Origin: UBA8337 sp965662725
GTDB taxonomy: Bacteria > Pseudomonadota > Alphaproteobacteria > RS24
Assembly (NCBI GenBank): GCA_965662725.1
Contig: CBFIIT010000040.1
Span: forward strand, 1 to 13,970
Direction of reading: 5' to 3'
Length of the DNA stretch: 13,970 bases
Shown here piece after piece: positions 1 to 7,599 of the stretch (positions are counted from its first letter, which is position 1; every line of letters begins with the position of its first letter). The position numbers and the translations under genes are program-made. The notes beneath the pieces were generated by a model. It had not been told where the DNA came from. It searched no databases and saw only the letters and a list, made by a program, of their open reading frames with translations.

Positions 1-860
1 TGATGCTCAGGGTCAGGCTCGGCAAATTCCGCATCATCATGGTCACGCGCATCAGCCGGATCTATGGTTATGAAGGGCAGAGCGGTTAAATCTTCGCGGC
101 CATTTACGGTTGCTTCTGTCACCGCTTCCGCTTCGCCAATCACGGTTTCAGGAAACACCGTCGGCAGGCCTTGCTCGGCAATCGAGATTAGTGAGAAAGC
201 ATGCGGGTCATCAGCCGCGCCGATGTTTTCTTTCATCCGTGCGCGTTTGGCTGCCATGCGTGGGCCGGGTATTTTTTCACAGACCAGCAAATCGCCATGC
301 GCCGCTTTTGTATCTTTTTCCAGCTTATATTCGTGCCGTTCGCGGCGGTCGGCCGGCATCAGCCATAAGCCATCATTGCGGTCACGCACAACGCCGATAA
401 TTTGTCCACCGGCATCGCCCAATTTGCGAATGATGCGGGCAATATATTTCTCCTGATTGACCCGCCGCAGCCGCGCCAAAGCAGTGTCCCCGGGCGAGAC
501 CGGTGGCGAAGGGCGGTGTCGCCTGTTTTTCGGCGGCGCATCATCAATTTCAATTAGCGGGTCTTGCGGCCCATCCAGCAACACACCATCGCGCCGCGCC
601 CGAGCTACCAAATAGCCTTCCTTATTGCGGCCGGTGATTTCCACCACTTGCACGCTCGGCAAATCGCCTTGCCCGCGCATGCCGCCTTTGCGGCTGCCTT
701 CCAGCAAGCCTTCAGCGCTCATTTCGCGCAACAGTCTTTTTAGTGGAATACGGTCAGCGCCCTTGATGTTAAAGGCTTTGGCAATATCGCGTTTGGTCGC
801 TTCGCCGGGATGCTCGGCGATGAATTTCAAAATCTCATCGCGCGTAGGGATATCTCCCAT
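1..860 (-). CDS. rnr: Ribonuclease R, N-terminal part (cut by left edge)
   Basis: This gene encodes a processive 3'-to-5' exoribonuclease of the RNB family, which degrades structured RNA, mRNA fragments and defective rRNA in the cytoplasm. I translated 286 codons. Residues 1-60 form a winged-helix-like start (MGDIPTRDEILKFI, then a basic RIPLKRLLREM segment). Residues about 75-235 have the look of cold-shock/OB RNA-binding domains. The RNB catalytic domain begins near residue 260 with the signature TIDPADARDHDDA (residues 265-277), whose aspartates D267, D273, D275 and D276 match the metal-binding set of RNase R/RNase II. The remaining catalytic domain, S1 domain and basic tail lie outside the window. 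The ATG overlaps the topA stop codon by one base (TAATG), and only a weak purine stretch precedes it inside topA. Translation is therefore probably coupled to topA. RNase R is preferred over RNase II because of the winged-helix start and the topA neighbour. Confidence 0.93.
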   Translation of the reverse strand, partial: MGDIPTRDEILKFIAEHPGEATKRDIAKAFNIKGADRIPLKRLLREMSAEGLLEGSRKGGMRGQGDLPSVQVVEITGRNKEGYLVARARRDGVLLDGPQDPLIEIDDAPPKNRRHRPSPPVSPGDTALARLRRVNQEKYIARIIRKLGDAGGQIIGVVRDRNDGLWLMPADRRERHEYKLEKDTKAAHGDLLVCEKIPGPRMAAKRARMKENIGAADDPHAFSLISIAEQGLPTVFPETVIGEAEAVTEATVNGREDLTALPFITIDPADARDHDDAEFAEPDPEH

Positions 861-3409
861 TAGGCGCTCTTTTTCTTCGGTGCCGCTTTTTTGCGTTTCT
901 TGGCGGGGCCTTTGGCAATTCGCGCAGCAATCAATTCAAGGCCGCGCTCCAGTGTAATATGCTCCGGGTCTTCGTCCTTTGGAATGGTGGCATTGACCTT
1001 TTCATATTTAACATAAGGGCCAAAACGACCATCCATTACGCGCACCGGTTTTTTATCATCCGGGTGTTCGCCCAAATCTTTTATGACGCTGCCGCCGCGC
1101 CGTTGGGTCGGGCCTTTTGCCTTACGCTCGGCCAATACGGTGACGGCGCGATTAACCCCAATTTCAAAAACCTCATCGGGGTTTTCAAGGCTGGCAGATT
1201 GCTTGCCGGCCTTAATGTAGGGCCCGTAGCGGCCAATATCGGCTATAATATCTTCACCGGTTTCGGGGTGCGGCCCGATATTGCGCGGCAGAGACAATAG
1301 TTTCAGCGCGTAGTCCAGTTCCATATCGTCAGGTTGCTTGCCTTTCGGCAGTCCGGCGCGCTTCGGCTTGTCCTCGGTTTCACCATTATCACCAAGCTGG
1401 ATATAAGGCCCGAAGCGTCCGTTTTTTATATGCACATCAAGACCGGTTTCAGGGTCTTGTCCCAAAATCCGCTCTATATCACCTTGCTCGGCTTGTTCAC
1501 CGGCAAACGGGCGGGTGAAGCGGCAGTCAGGGTAACGCGTGCAGCCGACAAAAGCGCCGAAGCGACCGGTTTTCAGGCTCAAGCCACCTTCGCCGCATTT
1601 CGGACAAATGCGTGGGTCGCCATCGCCCGTATCTTTGAAGATATGCGGCCCCATCACGTCATTCATTGTGTCGAGGATTTCGGTATTGCGAATTTCCAAC
1701 GTCGCTTCAACGGTCTTATGGAAGTCTTCCCAGAAACGGGCCAGCACTTCTTTATAACTCAATGAGCCGTCAGATACTTTATCAAGGTCGGATTCTAGCG
1801 CAGCGGTAAAATCATATTCGACATAGCGGTCGAAGAAGTTTTCGAGAAACGCGGTTACCAAGCGGCCCTTGTCTTGCGGAATGAAGCGATTGCGGTCCAT
1901 CACCACATATTCGCGCTCGCGCAGAACACTTAAAACGGACGCATAAGTTGACGGGCGACCAATGCTCAGCTCTTCCATACGCTTGACCAAAGTCGCCTCG
2001 CTATAACGCGGTGGCGGTTCGGTGAAATGCTGTTCCGGTGAAATTTTAAACACGGACAGGCTTTCGCCTTCGTTTACTTGCGGCAAACGCGGTCCGTCTT
2101 TTTCATCCGCTTCATCATCCTTGCCTTCTTCATACAGCTTTAAAAAGCCGGAAAAAGTAATCACTGTGCCGGAGGCGCGTAAGCCGGTCAGCCCATCGGC
2201 ACCGGCAATGGAAATCGTCGTGCGCTGCACGCGCGCATTTTCCATTTGTGAAGCCATGGTGCGCTTCCAAATAAGTTCATACAGCTTGGCTTGGTCGGCA
2301 TCGAGATAGCGACCGACTTGGTCAGGCCGACGGGCCAGTGAGGTCGGGCGAATGGCCTCGTGCGCTTCCTGCGCATTGGCCGCTTTTGTTTCATATACAC
2401 GCGGCGCATCCGGTAAATACTCATTGCCGAAATCTTCTACAATCACTTCGCGCGTTTCAGTCACCGCTTCGGGCGCAATTTGTGTGCCATCGGTCCGCAT
2501 ATAGGTAATCAGGCCGGTCTCTTCGCCATCAATGGTCACGCCTTGATACAGCAATTGTGCCACTTGCATGGTGCGCTTGGCGTTAAAGCCCAGCTTGCGA
2601 CTGGCTTCTTGCTGCAAGGTTGAGGTGGTGAAGGGGGCCGCAGGTTTGCGCTGGCCCGGCTTGCTTTCAATTTTCTCAATCGAAAATTCAGTGCTGGCAA
2701 TCGCGGTTTCTGCTTCGCGTGCCATATCCTCATTGGCGAGGGTAAATTTTTCGAGTTTCTCGCCCTTATGGCGCACCAGTCGTGTCGGCAGGGCGTCGCC
2801 ATTGGCGGTTTTGAAATCCGTATCGACAGACCAATATTCGCGCGGCACAAACGCCTCAATTTCCAATTCGCGTTGGCAAATCAGCCGCAGCGCAACTGAT
2901 TGCACACGACCGGCTGAACGCGAGCCGGGCAATTTGCGCCACAGCACAGGCGACAGATTAAAGCCGACCAAATAATCAAGCGCGCGACGGGCCAAATAGG
3001 CGTCGACCAGCTTATCGTCAATTTGGCGCGGTTTGGCCATTGCTTCCAGCACGGCATTTTTGGTAATCGCGTTAAATACAACGCGGCTGACCGGCTTATC
3101 GCCCAGCACTTTCTTTTTGCGTAAAACTTCCAGCACGTGCCAGCTAATCGCTTCGCCTTCACGGTCGGGGTCAGTCGCGAGCACCAAAGAGTCGGCGCCT
3201 TTCACTGCTTTGGCAATATCGCTCAAACGTTTGCGCGCATCGCCTTGTTCTTCCCATGACATGGCAAAATCATTATCCGGATCGACCGAGCCGTTCTTTT
3301 CCGGCAAGTCGCGGACGTGACCGAAGCTCGCCAGAACCGTGTAATCGGAACCGAGATATTTGTTTATCGTCTTTGCCTTGGCAGGCGATTCAACAATCAC
3401 GACTTGCAT
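860..3409 (-). CDS. topA: DNA topoisomerase I (type IA)
   Basis: The enzyme relaxes negative supercoils by cutting one strand through a 5'-phosphotyrosine link. The protein is 849 aa, a usual length for the family. The Toprim domain covers residues 1-115, with E7 in VESPAKA and the acidic DPDREGE cluster (D80, D82, E84). The catalytic tyrosine is Y303 in GLITYMRTDG. The N-terminal four-domain core runs to about residue 575. One four-cysteine zinc ribbon follows (C602, C605, C623, C629). Three repeats built on G-R-F/Y-G-P-Y come next: GRFGPYIQ near 664, GRYGPYIK near 726 and GRFGPYVK near 794. The protein ends in a lysine-rich tail from about residue 834. Compared with the E. coli enzyme, which has several zinc ribbons, only one cysteine ribbon is intact here, the common non-gamma arrangement. 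The start is supported by GAGG eight bases upstream (3418-3421). It lies 82 bases after dprA and overlaps rnr by one base. Confidence 0.98.
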   Translation of the reverse strand: MQVVIVESPAKAKTINKYLGSDYTVLASFGHVRDLPEKNGSVDPDNDFAMSWEEQGDARKRLSDIAKAVKGADSLVLATDPDREGEAISWHVLEVLRKKKVLGDKPVSRVVFNAITKNAVLEAMAKPRQIDDKLVDAYLARRALDYLVGFNLSPVLWRKLPGSRSAGRVQSVALRLICQRELEIEAFVPREYWSVDTDFKTANGDALPTRLVRHKGEKLEKFTLANEDMAREAETAIASTEFSIEKIESKPGQRKPAAPFTTSTLQQEASRKLGFNAKRTMQVAQLLYQGVTIDGEETGLITYMRTDGTQIAPEAVTETREVIVEDFGNEYLPDAPRVYETKAANAQEAHEAIRPTSLARRPDQVGRYLDADQAKLYELIWKRTMASQMENARVQRTTISIAGADGLTGLRASGTVITFSGFLKLYEEGKDDEADEKDGPRLPQVNEGESLSVFKISPEQHFTEPPPRYSEATLVKRMEELSIGRPSTYASVLSVLREREYVVMDRNRFIPQDKGRLVTAFLENFFDRYVEYDFTAALESDLDKVSDGSLSYKEVLARFWEDFHKTVEATLEIRNTEILDTMNDVMGPHIFKDTGDGDPRICPKCGEGGLSLKTGRFGAFVGCTRYPDCRFTRPFAGEQAEQGDIERILGQDPETGLDVHIKNGRFGPYIQLGDNGETEDKPKRAGLPKGKQPDDMELDYALKLLSLPRNIGPHPETGEDIIADIGRYGPYIKAGKQSASLENPDEVFEIGVNRAVTVLAERKAKGPTQRRGGSVIKDLGEHPDDKKPVRVMDGRFGPYVKYEKVNATIPKDEDPEHITLERGLELIAARIAKGPAKKRKKAAPKKKSA

Positions 3410-3417
3410 AGAAGCGG

Positions 3418-3421
3418 CCTC
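3418..3421 (-). promoter_or_regulatory. Shine-Dalgarno of topA
   Basis: On the minus strand GAGG sits eight bases before the topA ATG. It supports that start codon; no other in-frame start close by has such a site. Confidence 0.6.
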
Positions 3422-3439
3422 AAATCATCTTTCGGGCGC

Positions 3440-3470
3440 ATCATATGGTCAAAATACATCCATCTGTCAA
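3440..3470 (-). promoter_or_regulatory. Candidate sigma-70-type promoter for topA-rnr
   Basis: In the 82-base gap between dprA and topA the minus strand carries a perfect TTGACA (3465-3470) and, 19 bases on, TATGAT (3440-3445, five of six to consensus). The -10 element ends 30 bases before the topA ATG. The spacer is a little longer than ideal. If it works, topA-rnr can be transcribed apart from the upstream genes. This is inferred from motif match only. Confidence 0.45.
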
Positions 3471-3491
3471 ATCACCGATTTATGGCATTGT

Positions 3492-4595
3492 TCAAATCAG
3501 GCTGATTTTGCCGCCCGGTTCTTGCGTTAATCGACCGGCAAGATCCAATTCCAAAAGCACTAAATGAACGGTCGAAACCGGCGCGTTTGCTGCTTCTACC
3601 AGCTCATCAATGGTCATCGGCACCGGCCCCATAAGCGAAGCGATATGTCGGCGTAAATCATCATCCGGAGCTTGCGGCGCGCTGTCAGGCTGTTTTGGTG
3701 GTGGTGGCGTGCGGCTGTCCATTTCGCGCTGCTCAATAATCGGCCTCAGAACATTCAAGACATCATCGGCATTTTCAGCGAGTGTCGCGCCGTCGCGCAA
3801 TAAATTATTCGAACCGAGACAGCGCGCATCCAGTGGCGAGTTCGGCACAGCGAAAACTTCACGACCTTGTTCTGCGGCCAGTCGTGCGGTTATCAGTGAG
3901 CCGGAACGTTGCGCTGCCTCAACCACAATCACGCCGAGCGACAGACCGGCAATAATACGATTGCGGCGCGGAAACAGGCTTGCTTGAGGCGCGGTGTCGG
4001 GCGGATTTTCAGATAATAATAATCCCTGCTCGATAATCGCCGCCTGCAAATCGGCATTGTCGCGCGGATAGGCATGGGCTGCACCATTGCCGATAACCGC
4101 AATCGTGCCATTTTCCAGTGCCGCTTGATGCGCCGCGCCATCGACGCCACGAGCCAAGCCGGAGACAATAACCAAGCCCGCCGCTGCAAGGTCTGCGGCT
4201 AGAATGCCGGTTATCTTGCGGGCCGCTGCAGAGCTATTGCGCGCGCCAACCATGGCAATCATCGGCTTGTCTATAAATTTCAAATGACCGTGCGCGGCCA
4301 ATATGGGTGGCGCATCGGGTAGGGCTTGTAAGGCCGCCGGATAATTGGCTTCGCCCCAAATCAAATACTGTCCGCCAAGCTTTTCGGTCGCGCCATATTC
4401 GGTTTTTGCCTTGCTCATTGAACACGCTTTTAGCGGCCGCTTGCGCCCGCCGCGTTGCGACAGTTCGGGCAGGGCGGCGAGTGCTTTTTCAGGGTCGCCA
4501 TAAACAGCCATTAATCGTTGAAACGTCACCGGGCCGATTTGCTCGGTTCGCGCCAATCGCACATAGGCAAGCTGCCGGTCAAGCGGCAGGCTCAT
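3492..4595 (-). CDS. dprA: DNA processing protein DprA (Smf)
   Basis: DprA binds incoming single-stranded DNA and loads RecA on it during natural transformation. The gene is also kept by many bacteria not known to be competent. The protein is 367 aa. Residues 1-60 form a helical SAM/HhH-like region (LARTEQIGPVTFQRL). Residues about 80-285 are the Rossmann-type DprA domain, with MVGARNSS (115-122), SGLARGVDGAAH (145-156), FPRRNRIIAGLS (208-219), SGSLITARLA (231-240) and REVFAVPNSPLD (245-256). A proline-rich linker (about 290-312) leads to a C-terminal winged helix (313-367), as in longer proteobacterial DprA proteins. One segment, VIGNGAAHAYPRDN (167-180), departs from the usual glycine-rich version of that loop. 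The chosen ATG has no Shine-Dalgarno and overlaps the stop of a 10-codon upstream frame (ATGA). Either translation is coupled, or the true protein is about 10 residues longer and a base is missing from the A-run. It follows plsY by 76 bases. Confidence 0.96.
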   Translation of the reverse strand: MSLPLDRQLAYVRLARTEQIGPVTFQRLMAVYGDPEKALAALPELSQRGGRKRPLKACSMSKAKTEYGATEKLGGQYLIWGEANYPAALQALPDAPPILAAHGHLKFIDKPMIAMVGARNSSAAARKITGILAADLAAAGLVIVSGLARGVDGAAHQAALENGTIAVIGNGAAHAYPRDNADLQAAIIEQGLLLSENPPDTAPQASLFPRRNRIIAGLSLGVIVVEAAQRSGSLITARLAAEQGREVFAVPNSPLDARCLGSNNLLRDGATLAENADDVLNVLRPIIEQREMDSRTPPPPKQPDSAPQAPDDDLRRHIASLMGPVPMTIDELVEAANAPVSTVHLVLLELDLAGRLTQEPGGKISLI

Positions 4596-4624
4596 TTTCT
4601 TGTGCGGTTGAAACCGTCTGTCAT
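4592..4624 (-). CDS. Possible 10-codon leader peptide (or displaced N-terminus) of dprA
   Basis: On the minus strand AAGGGG (4631-4636) sits six bases before an ATG that opens the frame MTDGFNRTRK. Its TGA overlaps the dprA ATG as ATGA (4592-4595). dprA has no Shine-Dalgarno of its own: the 18 bases before it read TTTCAACCGCACAAGAAA. Two readings fit. It may be a leader minicistron from which ribosomes re-initiate on dprA. Or it may be the real DprA N-terminus put out of frame by one missing A in the AAAA run at 4595-4598; the joined protein would read MTDGFNRTRK followed by MSLPLDRQ. MTD-type starts are known among alphaproteobacterial DprA proteins, so the second reading is a serious one. 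Chance is also possible because the frame is short. Confidence 0.4.
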   Translation of the reverse strand: MTDGFNRTRK

Positions 4625-4671
4625 ACCCAACCCCTTATTATTGTTATTGCGGGTGAAATTTATCGGCTGAT

Positions 4672-5262
4672 TTAGCTGCCGATTTTAGGCTCCGTGCCGG
4701 CGCGTAAGCGGGTGATGTTTTCGCGATGCGCATAAAGCGATAAGGCGACCATCAAACCGGCATATAGTGCCGTGTCTCGTTCGCCCAGAAACAATAAAAA
4801 CGGCACGGTAAATAAAAGTGCCGCAATGGCAGAGAGTGATGAGATGCGAGATGCAAGCGCAACTAACAGCCATACAACCAAAAACAAAATGCCGGTCAGT
4901 GGCGACATAATGAGCAGTGCACCGATGAAAACCGCAATGCCCTTGCCGCCTTTGAAATCCAGCCAGACCGGAAATAAATGACCGATAAAGGCGGCCAGTC
5001 CTGCCATCAGCGCGGCGGTATCATTGCCCAGCCGCCAAATTAAAGCGACCGCCAAGCCGCCCTTCAATGCATCTGCCAATAAGGTGGCCAATGCCAAAAG
5101 CTTGCTGCCGGAGCGCAATACATTGGTCGCGCCGATATTGCCGGAACCGATATCGCGAATATCGCCTTTGCCACCAAGACGGGTGAACAGCAGGCCGAAA
5201 GGAATGGAACCCAGCAAATAGCCAAACGCCGCAGCCAGAATAATAATTACCGGATCACTCAT
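4672..5262 (-). CDS. plsY: Acyl-phosphate:glycerol-3-phosphate acyltransferase PlsY
   Basis: PlsY is an inner-membrane enzyme that transfers the acyl group of acyl-phosphate to the sn-1 position of glycerol-3-phosphate, giving lysophosphatidic acid, the first step of phospholipid synthesis. It works with PlsX, which is not in the window. The protein is 196 aa, normal for the family, and is dominated by hydrophobic segments (about 4-25, 53-77, 83-100, 108-135 and 141-160, then 165-177). The family motifs are clear: GSIPFG (18-23), the phosphate-binding GSGNIGATNVLR (39-50), DALKG (64-68), GHLFPVWLDFKGGKG (94-108) and the tail HRENITRLRAGTEPKIG (179-195). The ATG is preceded by a run of six G (5271-5276) at eight bases spacing. 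It starts 23 bases after pyrC and is probably transcribed with it. Confidence 0.97.
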   Translation of the reverse strand: MSDPVIIILAAAFGYLLGSIPFGLLFTRLGGKGDIRDIGSGNIGATNVLRSGSKLLALATLLADALKGGLAVALIWRLGNDTAALMAGLAAFIGHLFPVWLDFKGGKGIAVFIGALLIMSPLTGILFLVVWLLVALASRISSLSAIAALLFTVPFLLFLGERDTALYAGLMVALSLYAHRENITRLRAGTEPKIGS

Positions 5263-5285
5263 TTTTTTGTCCCCCCAGACTTATT

Positions 5286-6560
5286 TTATAATTCAAAAAC
5301 CGCTTCACCACCGACATAGCAGGCGAGCACTTGCCCTTGAACTTTTCTTTTATCAATTGCAGCATTTTGTGACTTGGAGCGCAAGTTATCCGCATCGACC
5401 ACCCAAGGGGCGTCAATATCGGTAATGGAAAAATCAGCCGCCATGCCAACGCTTAATGTGCCGCCTTCCAATCCCAATAAGGCGGCGGGGCGGGCGGTGA
5501 CGCAATTCAGCAAAACATCCAGCGGTACTCCGTCAGCATGATGCAGGGTCAGCAATCCGGCGAGCAATGTTTCGACGCCGACTGTGCCATAGGCGGCTTG
5601 CGCGAAAGGCTGCCGCTTGGCTTCTTCATTTTGCGGATTATGCCCTGACACCACCACATCGATCGTGCCGTCAGCCACACCGGCAATCAATGCCAGCCGG
5701 TCTTCTTCGCGCCGTAATGGCGGCGACAATTTGGCAAAGGTGCGGTAATTCTCGACATCATTTTGATTGAGCATCAAATGTGTGGCGGAGACGCCGCACG
5801 ATACCGGCAGGCCGCTGCGCTTTGCGCCGCGAACCGCTTCGACACTCTCGGCGGCGGAGATTTGCGCAATGTGATAGCGCGCACCGGTCAATTCAACGAG
5901 GCGTAAATCGCGGTCAATCATCGCCGTTTCGGCAGCGACCGGAATGCCGGTCAAGCCGAGCCGTGTCGCCATTTCGCTTTCATGCATCACCCCGGCGCTT
6001 TGCAAATCTTGGTCCATCGCATGTTGCACAATCAGCGCGTCAAACGTGCCGGCATATGACAGCGCGCGGCGCATGGTCAGTGCGTTCATCACTGCGCGGT
6101 CGCCATCCGTAAAGGCAATGGCACCGGCTTCCTTGAGAAGACCGAACTCGGTCATGCTTTGCCCGTCACAGCCTTTGGTCAATGCTGCCATTGGGTGAAC
6201 GCGGACAATTGCCGTGTCGCGGGCGCGGCGCGAAATGAAGTCAACCAAAGCCGCATCATCAATCACCGGATTGGTGTTCGGCATGGTAATCATCGTGGTC
6301 ACGCCACCGGCCGCCGCCGCTTGTGAGGCAGTGGCCAAGGTCTCTCTTTGCTCTTCGCCCGGCTCGCCGGTAAATACTTGCATATCAACCAGCCCCGGCA
6401 ATATCGCCATGCCTTTGCAGTCATGGGTTTTAATGCCGCCGGGGGCTTTTGCATTTTTGCCGATAGCAAAAATTTTGCCGTTTTCGACAATCAGATTGCC
6501 GGTTTCATCCAGCCCATTGGCCGGGTCAATCAGGCGGGCATTGGTGAAGGCGCAATTCAT
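5286..6560 (-). CDS. pyrC: Dihydroorotase-like protein, predicted catalytically inactive (PyrC/PyrX type)
   Basis: This is an amidohydrolase-fold protein of the class I dihydroorotase family, 424 aa, a normal length. The fold motifs are present: ILPGLVDM (53-60), EPGEEQRETL (66-75), MPNTNPVID (93-101) and AALLGLEGG (359-367). The metal site is not. The family HxH is Q61-V-F63. The pair of histidines in the H-I-x-H motif is H230 with Q233. The metal-binding aspartate of TDHAPH is G306 in SGHNPQ (305-310). The active enzyme hydrolyses dihydroorotate/carbamoyl-aspartate with zinc, so activity is unlikely here. In Pseudomonas and many alphaproteobacteria a similar inactive protein is encoded next to PyrB and forms a structural complex with aspartate carbamoyltransferase; the same role is inferred here. 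The working dihydroorotase should then be elsewhere in the genome. The ATG overlaps the pyrB stop (ATGA), with GGGAGG about nine bases upstream. Confidence 0.93.
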   Translation of the reverse strand: MNCAFTNARLIDPANGLDETGNLIVENGKIFAIGKNAKAPGGIKTHDCKGMAILPGLVDMQVFTGEPGEEQRETLATASQAAAAGGVTTMITMPNTNPVIDDAALVDFISRRARDTAIVRVHPMAALTKGCDGQSMTEFGLLKEAGAIAFTDGDRAVMNALTMRRALSYAGTFDALIVQHAMDQDLQSAGVMHESEMATRLGLTGIPVAAETAMIDRDLRLVELTGARYHIAQISAAESVEAVRGAKRSGLPVSCGVSATHLMLNQNDVENYRTFAKLSPPLRREEDRLALIAGVADGTIDVVVSGHNPQNEEAKRQPFAQAAYGTVGVETLLAGLLTLHHADGVPLDVLLNCVTARPAALLGLEGGTLSVGMAADFSITDIDAPWVVDADNLRSKSQNAAIDKRKVQGQVLACYVGGEAVFEL

Positions 6561-7525
6561 TCATTGCCTCCCACCGAATTCGGTAAATTGGCAGCCAAGG
6601 CTTCCAGCACCGCCATACGCACGGCGACGCCCATTTCAACTTGGTCCCTAATCAGGCTGCGCTCGGGGTCATCCGCCACGGCGCTGTCAATCTCAACACC
6701 GCGATTCATCGGCCCCGGATGCATGACCAGCGCGTCGGGCTTTGCATAAGCCAGCTTTTCGTGGTCGAGGCCATAAAGCCGATAATATTCGCGCACAGAC
6801 GGAATAAGCGCGCCTTCCATGCGTTCATTTTGAATGCGCAGCATCATCACAATATCGCAGCCGTCCAATCCGGCGCGCATATCGGTAAACACCCGTGCAC
6901 CCAATTGTTCCGCCCCGACCGGCAGCAGCGTTTGCGGGCCGATGAGATGCACTTGTGCGCCCATCGCATTGAGCAGCAGCAGGTTTGAGCGGGCCACACG
7001 GCTATGTGCAATATCGCCGCAAATCGCCACTTTCAAGCCTTGCAGCTTGCCAAGGCGGCGGCGAATGGTCAGCGCATCCAAAAGCGCTTGTGTTGGGTGC
7101 TCATGCGCCCCGTCACCGGCATTCAGCACGGCGCAAGACATTTTCTGTGCCAATAATGCTACCGCGCCACTATCGCCGTGCCGCACAACCAACAGGTCAG
7201 GGTTCATCGCGTTCAGCGTCACGGCGGTATCAAGCAGCGTCTCGCCCTTATTCACCGCCGAGGTTTTAACGGCCATGTTCATCACATCCGCGCCCAGCCT
7301 TTTTCCGGCCAGCTCGAAAGAGCTTTGTGTGCGGGTGGAGCTTTCGAAAAACAGATTGATTTGTGTGCGGCCGCGCAGCACTGACGTCTTTTTGTCAATC
7401 TGTCGATTTTGATCGACATAATTATCCGACAGGTCGAGCAGATAGGTAATTTCGGAAACAGACAGCCCGTCGATCCCCAAGAGGTCGCGGTGGGCGAATG
7501 CGCCCTGAATTTCCTTAGCTGTCAT
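6557..7525 (-). CDS. pyrB: Aspartate carbamoyltransferase catalytic subunit
   Basis: The enzyme joins carbamoyl phosphate and aspartate to carbamoyl-aspartate, the committed step of pyrimidine synthesis in the cytoplasm. The protein is 322 aa. The carbamoyl-phosphate loop is FFESSTRTQSSFELAGKRLG (59-78), with S62-T66 as the phosphate-binding core. K93 in NKGE matches the flexible active-site lysine. HPTQALLDALT (143-153) and GDIAHSRVARS (170-180) are the usual catalytic-subunit motifs. The aspartate domain holds MLRIQNER (228-235) and HPGPMNRGVEI (269-279). No pyrI regulatory gene is present, in keeping with the class that pairs PyrB with a dihydroorotase-like protein. The only nearby start is the ATG at 7525, and no Shine-Dalgarno precedes it. 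A possible -10 element lies only 11 bases upstream. It follows ruvX by 74 bases and overlaps pyrC by four. Confidence 0.98.
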   Translation of the reverse strand: MTAKEIQGAFAHRDLLGIDGLSVSEITYLLDLSDNYVDQNRQIDKKTSVLRGRTQINLFFESSTRTQSSFELAGKRLGADVMNMAVKTSAVNKGETLLDTAVTLNAMNPDLLVVRHGDSGAVALLAQKMSCAVLNAGDGAHEHPTQALLDALTIRRRLGKLQGLKVAICGDIAHSRVARSNLLLLNAMGAQVHLIGPQTLLPVGAEQLGARVFTDMRAGLDGCDIVMMLRIQNERMEGALIPSVREYYRLYGLDHEKLAYAKPDALVMHPGPMNRGVEIDSAVADDPERSLIRDQVEMGVAVRMAVLEALAANLPNSVGGNE

Positions 7526-7536
7526 TAAAATCCGAT

Positions 7537-7565
7537 TGTATACAGACGGGCGCGATTCTGGGCAA
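7537..7565 (-). promoter_or_regulatory. Weak candidate promoter before pyrB
   Basis: On the minus strand TTGCCC (7560-7565) is followed after 17 bases by TATACA (7537-7542). Transcription would start only about four or five bases before the pyrB ATG, giving an almost leaderless message, which agrees with the missing Shine-Dalgarno. The hexamers are imperfect, so this is tentative. Confidence 0.25.
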
Positions 7566-7599
7566 GTGATTATTATTCAAAACCGCCAGTAGAAATAAA

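Noticed and set aside
64..456. Plus-strand open frame of 130 codons at the left edge
   Set aside because: It is antisense to the well-supported rnr frame, which reads through the whole region with RNase R motifs.
1334..1765. Plus-strand open frame of 143 codons inside topA
   Set aside because: It is antisense to conserved topA coding sequence, shows no recognisable domain, and no Shine-Dalgarno was noticed.
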